From Proteromonas lacertae (lineage: Eukaryota; Sar; Bigyra; Opalinata; Proteromonadidae): a stretch of DNA of 64,000 bases. The first letter of the stretch is position 1, and every line of letters begins with the position of its first letter. The stretch covers positions 124,001 to 188,000 of the forward strand of contig NGBS01000300.1 of NCBI GenBank assembly GCA_002245135.1, read 5' to 3'. The position numbers were made by a program, and so were the translations under genes. The notes under the pieces were generated by a model. That model searched no databases. It was not told the DNA's origin and saw nothing but the letters and a program-made list of their open reading frames with translations. This document shows, piece after piece, positions 12,667 through 23,052 of this stretch.

Positions 12667-15600
12667 TTATATATTCAACTTCTTTGAACAATCACTACCT
12701 CCATATCCTCCAAAACATTTACATGTGCCTACACTATAATCACATATACCTCTACCACTACAATCTCGTTTCTCTTCACTACCACCATCTGGATCTTTCC
12801 CAGTTGGACATTCAACTAAACTACAATCAAATCCACGATATCCACTGGAACATTTACATCCATACACATAATCAGAAAATCCAAATGCATTATAAACAGC
12901 ATTATTTTCATCTATTATTTTCTTTACTAATACACATTCACCATTTCCATTACAATTATTTGGACAACTCATTTTAGCACAATTATTTCCACTATATCCA
13001 TCATAACATTCACATTCACCTGTCTTTCTATTACAATTACCTTGACCACTACATTCTACAAGAGGATGATAGTTATCATAAGATGAGGAAATTGGACCAG
13101 GTGAAAGATTTCCTATTTGTTTATCTGTTGTTATTGTATATTCTTCACTGTCTTGAAGAATTCTCTTATTCTCTGATAATAATCTTTGATTAGTTTTTGT
13201 ATTTTTAACTTCTATTATTTTAACTGAATTACCATCTCCATCTATTAATGATAATCCTTCTCTGAAATATTTGTTAAATACATCTTTAGCTTCTTCATAT
13301 ACTGTCAGATTGAATGAATTTCCATTTGCATTGTTTATGTAAAAAACCATTTTACCATCTTTTACAGTCATTATATTTTCTTTTACTTCTTCTCCATTTA
13401 TTAATACACAAATATTATCACTATTACATCTCACAATTTCAAATAATTCACTATTTTGAATTGATAATTTACTTCCATCAGTTTTCATTAATAAATATGG
13501 AGTTATTTTTTCTGAATTGTCTATTTTAGTATTTGTTGTAATGATTAATTTTAAATTCTCTCCAGCTAACATTCTTGATGAATTATCATTTAATAATCTT
13601 GCTCCTGCAGATTCTATTGTGTATGAAAATGTTCCTGTATATATTGTATTATCCTTATCATCAGGAGTTAGTATTTTTCTAAATGCAATATTTCCATTCT
13701 GTAATGGTTGTTTTACTCCCATATCAGTAAATAACTTTCCTAAACCTGCAATTGTAATAGCAGTACATGTATAAGGAGATTGACTTCCTGTACAAGTAAT
13801 GGATGATAATTGAACATTCTTTAATAACAATGATAAATCATTTTCTGTGGAAGTAACTTCACAAGATGATAATGATATTTCATTTTCAGTAATATCTTTT
13901 TTATCATATTCAATGAAATAACTTTTATCTGATTCCTGGTATGAATATATATTTCCATTGAATTTCTTTCCATTTACATCACTACATAATAATTTACCTC
14001 CATTTATTCCTATTCCTTCATACACAACATCGCTAACTTTAAAAATGTTTACATTTGTTATGCCTGTAAATTGTTCTGCTTTTGTTAATTTTAAAATACC
14101 ATTTCCTAAATCATTAACATAATAACCAATTTCACTATTTTGTATTGATAATTTATCTCCTTTAGAATTCATTAACAAATATGGAGTTATTGTAACTGAA
14201 TTTTCTATTTTTGTATTTGTTGTAATGATTAATTTTAAATTCTCTCCAGCTAACATTCTTGATGAATTATCATTTAATAATCTTGCTCCTGCAGATTCTA
14301 TTGTGTATGAAAATGTTCCTGTATATATTGTATTATCCTTATCATCAGGAGTTAGTATTTTTCTAAATGCAATATTTCCATTCTGTAATGGTTGTTTTAC
14401 TCCCATATCAGTAAATAACTTTCCTAAACCTGCAATTGTAATAGCAGTACATGTATAAGGAGATTGACTTCCTGTACAAGTAATGGATGATAATTGAACA
14501 TTCTTTAATAACAATGATAAATCATTTTCTGTGGAAGTAACTTCACAAGATGATAATGATATTTCATTTTCAGTAATATCTTTTTTATCATATTCAATGA
14601 AATAAACACCTGATTTATATGAATATATATTTCCATTGAATTTCTTTCCATTTACATCACTACATAATAATTTACCTCCATTTATTCCTATTCCTTCATA
14701 CACAACATCGCTAACTTTATACAAATTAACTTTTTCAGCATCACCAGTTGTAGTTACTTTCACTGCTTTTGTTAATTTAAAAGCACCATCAACATTATTT
14801 ACATAATTTCCAATTTCACTATTTTGTATTGATAATTTATCTCCTTTTGAATTTATTAATAAATATGGAGTTATTGTAACTGAATTTTCTATTTTTGTAT
14901 TTGTTGTAATTGTTAATTTCAAATCTCCAGCAGCTAATATTCTGGATGAATTATCATTTAATAATCTTGCTCCTGCAGATTCTATTGTGTATGTAAATGT
15001 TCCTGTATATATTGTATTATCTGTTGATGTTTTAAATGCAATATTTCCCTCAGTAGGTAATGGTTGTTTTATTCCCATATCAGTAAATAATGTTCCTAAA
15101 CCTGCAATTGTAGCAGTACATGTATAGGGAGATTTACTATCAACGTTACTACAACTAGTCAAACTAACTATAACATTTTTCAATAACAATGATAAATCAT
15201 TTCTCTTTGATATGACAATACAATCATATCCTTGCTCCAAACCTTTTTCCACATAAAAAGTATTAGCTGTTGTTGTATTACCATATACTATCAATTGAAG
15301 TACTTCTTTATTCTCTTTTTACATCTAATAACTCCACCAGATTTATCAAATCCTAAATCACCATCAAATGTTACTTTATTCAAAGTATATCCTCCTATTT
15401 CAACTGTTGTAGGTGTTTCTTTAACTTTTATTCCTGTTATTGCTAACATTCTCTTTTTTGGAACTTTTAATTCCATTATTAAATCAGTTGATTGATTTTC
15501 TTCTACTTCTAACTGTCGAGGTAATGGAGAACTACCTTCTGTTGTTGAAATCGAAAATGATTCACCAAGTGGACATTTTCCTATTTCACATTATTATACA

Positions 15601-15753
15601 TGTGTATCTTATACTCACTGAACAATCAGGACCTGTGTAACCATTACAACAAACACAAACTCCGTCTTTTGGAGTCCCATTTATACAGTTTAATCCATAG
15701 ACACAAACAATACAACTGCTTAATAATAATACAATAATCAGATTTTTAATCAT
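12667..15753 (-). CDS. Large secreted EGF-repeat protein, paralogue of the 4072 gene
   Basis: Exon 1 (15753-15615) encodes a signal peptide (MIKNLIIVLLLSSCIVCVYG) and the start of a cysteine-rich unit. After a 34-nt intron, the long exon carries three modules of about 228 residues like those of the 4072 gene. Three C-terminal EGF-like units follow (CSGQGNC, CNGNGEC, CSGRGIC). The total is about 1017 residues. Modules two and three are almost identical in DNA. The frame changes near 15290-15326: either one base is missing in the T run at 15316-15320, or a 35-nt GTAAAA...TAG intron lies there. The intron reading would remove a cysteine that every other module keeps. No membrane anchor is seen, so secretion is inferred. 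Confidence 0.75.
13527..14720 (-). repeat. Near-identical tandem duplication, 684-nt period, inside the EGF-repeat gene
   Basis: The segment at about 13527-13920 recurs at 14211-14604 with no difference that I could see. The stretch around 13945-14040 likewise recurs 684 nt upstream of the gene direction. Between the identical blocks lie short diverged segments. A third, clearly diverged copy begins near 14935. The period equals exactly 228 codons, so the repeat preserves the frame and corresponds to one protein module. Confidence 0.85.
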
Positions 15754-15876
15754 CACCTATTCAGAAAATCAAAAAAAATTATGATAGGCTTGACAAGAAT
15801 CCAAGCTATTTTATTTAAATTCAAATGAACAAATAATCAATCAAAATAGAATAATATTATCATTTAAACACGTATA

Positions 15877-17281
15877 TTAATCTTTTGATAAATCAGTTCT
15901 ACTCCTCATTTCCATCTATTATGCAATATAATATAAATATAGTAAAATACTTTGGCAGTTTCATTCAAATACTTCACAAATAACATCAATTCAACTGATT
16001 TACTATTGTGAATATAATAGGAATAAGTTTGTAATGGTAATTTTCTTAATGTCCTTCCACTTAATCCTTTCGTATTTTCTATCACTTCCAATAATAATTT
16101 CATTGTCTCATCATTCAATTTCATTATATTATTATTATTATTCATAATATCTTTATAATGAGGAAATATTTCATTATTATTATTACTATTAATTATTACA
16201 TTCTTCATCATTAATTCAATCAAACAAGTTCGAATTATTTCATATCGACATTCATCATTGGGTAATCCAATATATTGTTTTATATCAATTCGATCAATAA
16301 ATGCATCATCAATTGAACTACTGAGATTGGAAGTACTTAAGATTATTACATTCATATGTAATTTCAACTTATCAATTTGAGTTAATAATGCATTTACTAC
16401 TCGAATTGCATCAGATGGTTCATTTCCTAATATTGATGACTTTCTAGCTGAAGTAAGTGATTCAATTTCATCGATTAATACAAATATCAAAGATTCTTCA
16501 TTTTCTATTAATTCATTTATATAATTGAATAGTTTTAACACCAATTTACCACTTTCACTAAACCAACGACTGAATAAACTATGAGCATTGATTTCGATTA
16601 AATTACTTTGATTATAACTATTATATAAATATAAACTTTTAAATATTCAATTTATACATATGATTTAGTCGAATTGATAGTTTTTGAGCTATTCCTTTAC
16701 ATAGAGAGGTTTTACCTGTTCCTGGAGGTCCATGGAGTAGTATAATTCGATTCATTGAGATTATATCACTGTTGATGTTTAACTTGGAGAAATATATAGT
16801 GGTTTCGATATAGTTTAGTAAGTTTTGTTTTATATCTTCATCATAGATTAGTCTATATAATATTTTTCATATTTTGATATATTATACGAATCCCATAAAT
16901 CTTTGTATTCTATTGCTGGTAATATCCATTGATTGCAAGCTGGAACTCCTGATTCATTGTCTAATTCTTCTTCAAAATCACCATCACTACAGTATGAGAA
17001 GATGTGTATTACAAAATCTACTTGCCAGAATGGTAAATTGTTTAGGTTATTATCTATCTCTATCTTCAATGATAACAATATTTCATTTAAAGCAGAATTT
17101 GTTGAAAAGTCCATGTAACCTGATGAAATGACATTAAAAGTAGAGAGATATTGTAGAACATAATTGCGAATCTCTTCTAAAGCCATTGAACGTTCCTCTT
17201 TCATACATGCCTCAACTATGGTAATATAAGAAAATAAACTTAAATACCATGAACTTGAGTTTTTTCTATCAAATTTTGCAT
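15877..17281 (-). CDS. PCH2: Pch2/TRIP13 AAA+ ATPase
   Basis: Five exons (17281-17248, 17215-16888, 16852-16658, 16617-15951, 15915-15877) encode 420 residues, close to human TRIP13. Walker A is GPPGTGKTS and Walker B is VLIDEIESL. The segment GNEPSDAIRVVNALLTQIDK, the sensor region LSTSNL and the DRIDIKQYIG motif are diagnostic of Pch2/TRIP13. The sensor-2 region reads GLSGRTLRKLP. The enzyme remodels HORMA-domain proteins (Hop1, Mad2) in meiosis and the spindle checkpoint. Four introns of 32-40 nt are placed by phase and conserved motifs. The last exon is only 13 codons and is less certain. Confidence 0.93.
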
Positions 17282-17427
17282 TTGGAGCGAAAATATATTT
17301 TCAAATTAAATACATTTATAATACACTGTATTTATATGTATTTCACTTTATCTCAACAAATAACACAGTATTTATATATATAATAACAAATATATAGAGT
17401 ATATATATGTTATTTTTAATTATATTA

Positions 17428-18616
17428 CTAAACTTCATCACTAATATCTTTCAATGTCTGTAATATGAGTAAATTACCACAGAGAGGGCATGTAAAATAC
17501 ATAACTCCATTATCTGGAATATTAATCTTCTCATTACACTTTGAACATTTCACCAACTTTGGTCTCTTCCATGTTGCCTTAGTTTCTTCAATTCTTCTAT
17601 CTTCTTCCATCCTTTGTTGTATTTGTGATTTATATTTATAATTTGGAATCTCTAGAATTGAATGGAACGCTGTTCTTCCCCAATCTATTCCTTTGAGATG
17701 TAAAAATTCTAATATGTTGTTGATTTTTCCTTTATCAAATGGATTTTCATATCTACCATTTAGATTTCTATTATATATATATATGTTTTTATATACTGTA
17801 AATAAACTAATCTTGTCATATTATTTAACTCATGAAATGTCAAATTCAATAAAACACATGAAAATTCATCTTTTAAACAACCAAGAAGTGATAAACTATT
17901 CAAAGACTATTAATTAAAATAATAAATATTATATATATATATATATACAGAAACAATACATAATAATAATGTTTGACCAACTGTTGATTGAAATCTAGTC
18001 ATAAAAAACAATTTAAGAAATGAAGAAAGTGAGAAATAAAGGTAAAGTAATGATAAACACAATATTAATGTGAAATAACTTCTATGATTATTCCAACCAA
18101 TACATTTATTCATTAATAAACTATGTTTGTGAAAACAATTGACACAAGAGTCATCTTGAGGTCTAAAATTATAAATGTATATCAAAAATAAATAATACAA
18201 TGCACAATGACGTGATCTTACTCTGATAATTGCATCACAAAATTCACAAGTTCCAGTTCTATCCTCTCCTTCTCTACGATCGTTAATTATTCCAGGATTG
18301 CTGATAAAGCATATTATTGCTGATATTATTGCTATTACAACTAATGTGTATATGAATGAATTGAAAGATGAAAGACCTTTAGAATTATTAACGAATGCAA
18401 CAGAGAAACTACAACCTAATAGAAAGATATTTAAATATAATACAAAACCATAACATGAGTATTTGTGGAATTAATAAACTACCAACAAATCTACTTAAGA
18501 AAGAAGGAAGATTATAATGCATAAATGTTGAATATCTTCTCACAGTCAACTTCTATTACATTATAATACAAAATTCATCATACACATCCTTCTATTTGTC
18601 CTTCTAACATTCCCAT
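17428..18616 (-). CDS. DHHC-family membrane protein lacking the DHHC motif, with C-terminal zinc ribbon
   Basis: Six exons (18616-18584, 18552-18444, 18415-18199, 18162-17949, 17906-17797, 17767-17428) encode 340 residues. Hydrophobic segments flank a cysteine-rich domain. It begins CEFC and RSRHC and ends KCIGWNNHRSYF, as in palmitoyltransferases. A TTxE-like motif (LTFHEL) and a NPFDKG segment follow. Aligned on the CIG end, the catalytic DHHC position reads HKHS, so the acyl-accepting cysteine is a serine. The C-terminus adds a CxxC...CPLC zinc ribbon. S-acyltransferase activity is therefore doubtful; a scaffold or regulatory role is inference. All five introns keep phase. Confidence 0.75.
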
Positions 18617-18719
18617 ATTTCAAAAAATATTTCTTTGATTTTTCGCACACCACAAGTTATCAAATCAAGCCGCTTACTTTACACTTTAAAATCTCAATTA
18701 ATAAAAAGCAATAGTAATA

Positions 18720-19910
18720 ATGGCTATAGTAGGTGTAGATGCTACTAGAACTCAAGTAGGAGTTGGTCATAATTTTGATTTAAAAGACATAACAATAAAA
18801 GCAACTATCGGTGACGATTGTAGAACAAAATTAATGTACTACTTAAGCTGTTTTAGCTGTATATCAAAATTTTGTGAAGTGCATCCTCAATGGAGTAAGT
18901 ATACAGAATATAAAACTTGTAACAGTTGGACATTAGAAGAAGAAGAAGAGTTGTATCATATTTGTAGAGATGTAGTTACAGTGTCTAAAGCAAAAGAAAT
19001 AGGATTCATAGATGTTCCAGATGGTATCATAGGCACTTCTAATAAATTTTATGAAGTTACTAGTACAAATGTAGTTGTATTAAATCAAGTTCATGTTCAA
19101 ATATCTGCAAATTCTGTTTATGCTTCTAACCGGTTTATTGGAGCAAAAAGTGAAGTAAAATTTGAGATTATGTTCTATCAAAGATGTTGGATAAACAATA
19201 ATTATTATAATCCATTAAGAGATTTGTCCTATATGATAGATAGACATAAAAGAGAAAAAAGAGAAGCAGAAGAGAGAAGACTGAGAGAAATTAGAGAAGC
19301 TGAAGAAAGACGAGAAAGAGAAAGAAGAGCTGAAGAGGAAAGAAAAAGAAGGGAAGAAGAAGAAAGAAAAGAAAGAGATAGAAGAAGATTGCATAATGAA
19401 AGAGTATTAAGGAAGAACAGATATTGTTGTTGTTTATTATCAAAAAGAGATGATTCTAAACATCCAAATCTAGTTAAATTTGTGTTGATATTATATTTTA
19501 TTCATACAGTTGGTTTATCTTACTTATATTTACATGCAAATAAGGATTTGTATGATGAAAATCCATGGCTAAAATGGGTTCACTTAGCTGGTTTCATTGT
19601 ATCGATTAGTAATATAGTTTTGGGAATAATCTCAATGGTTTTTGTGTGTATTTCATGCTGTGTTGATAAATGGATTGTTTATGTTAGAATTATATTAGGA
19701 TTTATGATGTGTTTATCATTGGCATCTATACCACTTTCATATTTCATGTTTTTATACTTTGCTATAAGTGTTATACAGATGTTAATCTCATTAACAATGC
19801 TTTGTTTTAGTTGTGTGATTTACAAAGAAACTAAAGTAAAGCCAGCCTGTTTGTGTTTATGTTGTGGTGCAAGAAGGATAAAACATGATAAACTATATTA
19901 TGATCTATAA
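18720..19910 (+). CDS. Multi-pass membrane protein with a long charged ER/K helix
   Basis: This is a single open frame of 396 residues with no introns. Residues about 1-173 form a cysteine-containing domain of unknown fold (motifs YYLSCFSCISKFCEVHPQW and FYQRCWINN). Residues about 174-233 are almost only E, K and R, a predicted single alpha-helix. The remainder holds about four transmembrane segments (near 246-268, 283-310, 315-335 and 340-370). A cysteine-rich tail (CLCLCCGARR) could be lipidated or bind metal. I do not recognise the family. The start is the first ATG, 104 nt from the divergent DHHC-like gene. Confidence 0.6.
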   Translation: MAIVGVDATRTQVGVGHNFDLKDITIKATIGDDCRTKLMYYLSCFSCISKFCEVHPQWSKYTEYKTCNSWTLEEEEELYHICRDVVTVSKAKEIGFIDVPDGIIGTSNKFYEVTSTNVVVLNQVHVQISANSVYASNRFIGAKSEVKFEIMFYQRCWINNNYYNPLRDLSYMIDRHKREKREAEERRLREIREAEERRERERRAEEERKRREEEERKERDRRRLHNERVLRKNRYCCCLLSKRDDSKHPNLVKFVLILYFIHTVGLSYLYLHANKDLYDENPWLKWVHLAGFIVSISNIVLGIISMVFVCISCCVDKWIVYVRIILGFMMCLSLASIPLSYFMFLYFAISVIQMLISLTMLCFSCVIYKETKVKPACLCLCCGARRIKHDKLYYDL

Positions 19911-19985
19911 TTTAAAAGAAATAAATATACATACACATATATAATATATTATTCATTTAAATATATATATATAATAAGTTGTTTA

Positions 19986-20194
19986 TAGGGTATATATTCT
20001 TACCATATCCTCTTATAGGAGGTATAAGGGTTTTTCTAAGATATGCTGCTTGTGAATTGATATTTCAAATAATAGCAGGTGCATTAACAACTAATATCAT
20101 CAGCATAGCAATAGTGCTTTTGATGATGTGTATAATGTGTGGATTATACTCACAAATAAATCGTAAGACTGAATGTGTATGTTGTAATGTTTAA
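19986..20194 (+). pseudogene. Orphan transmembrane exon, possible alternative end or relic of the upstream gene
   Basis: A frame opens after an acceptor-like TATAG at 19983-19988 and runs about 68 codons to a TAA at 20192-20194. It has no ATG before its second half. It encodes one or two hydrophobic segments and ends KTECVCC, echoing the KPACLCLCC tail of the upstream protein. This suggests a partial duplicate of its last domain or an alternative terminal exon. No donor that would join it to the 18720 gene is evident. DNA similarity between the two ends is low. Confidence 0.3.
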
Positions 20195-20579
20195 CTTTCT
20201 TCACATTAATATTTCTATAAAATTTAAATATATATATCTATCCAATTGTTTGTAATATAATAATAATTGACAAAATTCTTTGAAATTACCTACATAGGAA
20301 GATATAATCCTTCCATTTCTTTTTTATTGTATTATACATTCCATTAAACCTATCTATATAATAAAAGCAATCCGTTAACACTCTATTTCAACATGTAGGC
20401 TCGAATATCAGTTTGAAAATCATTTTTCATTTTAAAAATTACAAACAATATATATAATATAATTATTATTATGTCGTTATATGTATATAGAATATTGATC
20501 ATTTTACAGAAGAAGAAGGATTAAAAAATAATAATATCCTCATTTTCTCTCTCCTTCTTATTCTTTACTAAGTAGTAGT
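20195..20579. other. AT-rich intergenic stretch between converging genes
   Basis: No frame, RNA or repeat that I can support is visible. It lies between the 3' ends of the upstream membrane-protein locus and the CDC14 gene and probably holds their untranslated ends. Confidence 0.5.
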
Positions 20580-21989
20580 CTATTTATATCCACTTTTCTT
20601 CTCAGATTTAGGAGAACGCATAGCAACCAAATGATCACCTTGACTTCTTCCTTTATCATCAACAGCAGTATGTTGAGAAATATAATTACGATTTAATGGA
20701 GTTCTATACATTGTCTCTTTCCTTTCATCATTATTATTGATATTATTATTATTATTGGTGGAAATAGTCAAATGATCCATACCAGATGATAATAATTTAG
20801 TATTTGCAACTGGATCTCCTACAAATCCACCTTCTTTCCACATTTGATCTTGTATACTACACAAATACTGCTGTTGTGGACCAATAATACTGCCAGGTCT
20901 GCATACACGTATATATCCAATGATTTCTGCAGCTGTAAAACCATAATGTTTCATTAAATAAGCACCAATACAAGTACCTGTTCTTCCTAATCCAGCTTTA
21001 CAATGAACTGCTATTGCATTTGGTTCTTTTTCACATGTATCAATAAATAGTTTCAATAAGTGATCTATATATAATAAATAAATAATAATAATAATAATAT
21101 ATAAATATATACTTGGTGGAATACTTCCATCTAAATAATATATAATTTGATGATTAATTCCATGTTTAACAAATCGATTTGGATCATAATTTTTTTTATT
21201 CAATTGAATCACTAATTTTATATTATGTGCTTTAAAGTATGATATGTAATCTTCTGGAGTTAATGTTATATACCCTTCTGGACTGTCATTATTGGTATTA
21301 TGAGGTCCAGCAAATGCTAAAAATTTTCCATTCACTATCCAATTAAAATCACCATTTTCAACCTATTTTATATATTAAAAAAAAAGAGATACTTTATCAT
21401 AATATTCGTATTCTTCGACATTGAAAGTAGTAAAATCAAAAAATTTATTTTTGTAGGCTTTATACAACCCTTTTATAACATCATACACTGTTAAATCATA
21501 AGTACAAATTCCTGGACTAGCATCATGGAATGGTTGTAACCTTGGCATTATTCCTTGGAAAGGACGATAAGCTTCTTCTGGAGTTTTGTTTAAATATAAA
21601 ACACCATAAGCTGATAAAAGATAAATAGCATTTGCTCTTTTATGTGGATGACTACCTGAGTAGTAATAAATCTTTTTTCGCCTTAGCGCTGGTGATGATA
21701 ATTTACTATATATGTATATTATTAACTGGTTATAACAAATAGAAATGAAAAACTGAATATACCTGTTAAGAAGCTGACAAAATCTATATAAATGCCCTAA
21801 GTTCAATGGACCAAAATCTAGATAAAAATTCCAATAAATAAATTGATCATCTATTGAAAAAAAGTGTTCTGTTGGACTTTGTCGTGGTTCTGAATGTAGA
21901 GCAACATAAAACAATCGACCAGGGATATATCTACAATATAATCGTCAGCAATCATACTCTATAGCATTTCTCATATCTAATCCCGACAT
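20580..21989 (-). CDS. CDC14: Dual-specificity protein phosphatase CDC14
   Basis: Five exons (21989-21958, 21930-21763, 21705-21393, 21362-21113, 21064-20580) encode 415 residues. The N-terminal non-catalytic domain carries GRLFYVAL, IDDQFIYWNFYLDFGPLNLG and YYYSGSHPHKRANA, and the linker carries FAGP. The P-loop is HCKAGLGRTGT with the Cx5R core, followed by RVCRPGSIIGPQQQYL, a CDC14 hallmark. CDC14 removes phosphate from Cdk sites in mitotic exit and ciliary roles. Introns are 27-57 nt and all junctions are in phase. The basic, asparagine-rich C-terminus is short compared with yeast. Confidence 0.95.
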
Positions 21990-22244
21990 TTTGGTTATTT
22001 ATTTACAAAAAAACTATATATGGTTAAATGATCGATAACTGTGCAATTTCTAGATTGTCAGAATTTTAGATAACCTCTAACAGAAGATAGTTTAAAAATA
22101 AAACTGACAGTTTGATTATGATCCGAGCCTGATGTTTGATAATTGAAATTGAATTTTTTCTAAAATGAACATATTAATGAAAAGATGTGTAGTATGTTTT
22201 TTCGTTTATCAGTTTATTGATTGCTATAGATTGATCAATTGGGT

Positions 22245-22921
22245 ATGGTAAATAAAAAGGGAACAAGAGGATGGGGTTGGTTTCATCAGGAATTAAAAAA
22301 TAGAACAATACCTACTCCAAAACCCAAACCAATCCCTAAACCTCCTGAAAATTTTAAAAGGAATATTGTATTTTTGGATTTAGAATCAGGTAAAAATGTA
22401 AAAGGTAGAGTAGAAATTGAATTATTTGTATATTATAATATTGAAATATGTATTAATAGAATGATATTGTTCCAAATACTTGTCAAAACTTCATAAATCT
22501 CTGCACTAAAGAACCAGGATACAAATCATCCAAATTCCATTATGTGAAAAGACAATTTGCAATATGTGCAGGAGATTATATTGATGGAAGTGGAAAGAAT
22601 AGTAAAAGTTCGTTTGAAAATAAGGATTTATTTGAAGATGAGAATTTTAAAATTCATTTTAATGAACCTTATTTGCTAGGGATGTTGAATAATGGAGTGG
22701 ATGAAAATGGATCACAATTCTTTATAAGTCTTGTTCCATTACCTCATTTAAGTATATATTTATAATTTATTTAAATTAATATATTTCATTTAGATGGAAG
22801 AAATGTTGGTTTTGGAATAGTAAAGAAAGGTAAAAAAGTTGTTGATGAAATAGGAAATATTTATACAAGTCATATGAAACCAATAGAAGATATTATAATA
22901 AAAGATTGTGGATTATTGTAG
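22245..22921 (+). CDS. Cyclophilin-type protein with degenerate active site
   Basis: Three exons (22245-22427, 22460-22751, 22794-22921) encode 200 residues. The cyclophilin fold is recognisable from GKNVKGRVEIELF, DIVPNTCQNFINLCT, FHYVKRQFAICAGD, NGSQFFISL and NVGFGIVKKG. Key isomerase residues are changed: the FHR arginine is Y, the Q of the QGGD region is lost, and the WLDGKH segment reads HLNGRN. A basic proline-rich N-terminal extension precedes the domain. Catalytic prolyl isomerase activity is thus unlikely, and binding or spliceosome-associated roles are possible. The ATG at 22245 is the first in the frame. Confidence 0.8.
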
Positions 22922-23052
22922 TTTTGTTAAAAGAATAAGATGAGTGTTATTTTGTTTTATTTATTATTTATATATTTTTTATAATGATAGAAAAATAAAT
23001 AATTCAAATAACAATAATATTCACATTTCTTTTAAATGTTATAAAAACAATA

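Noticed and set aside
13314-13774. Plus-strand frames within the second EGF gene, including two with identical sequences (also 14225-14458)
   Set aside because: They are antisense to conserved modules. Their identity only reflects the 684-nt repeat.
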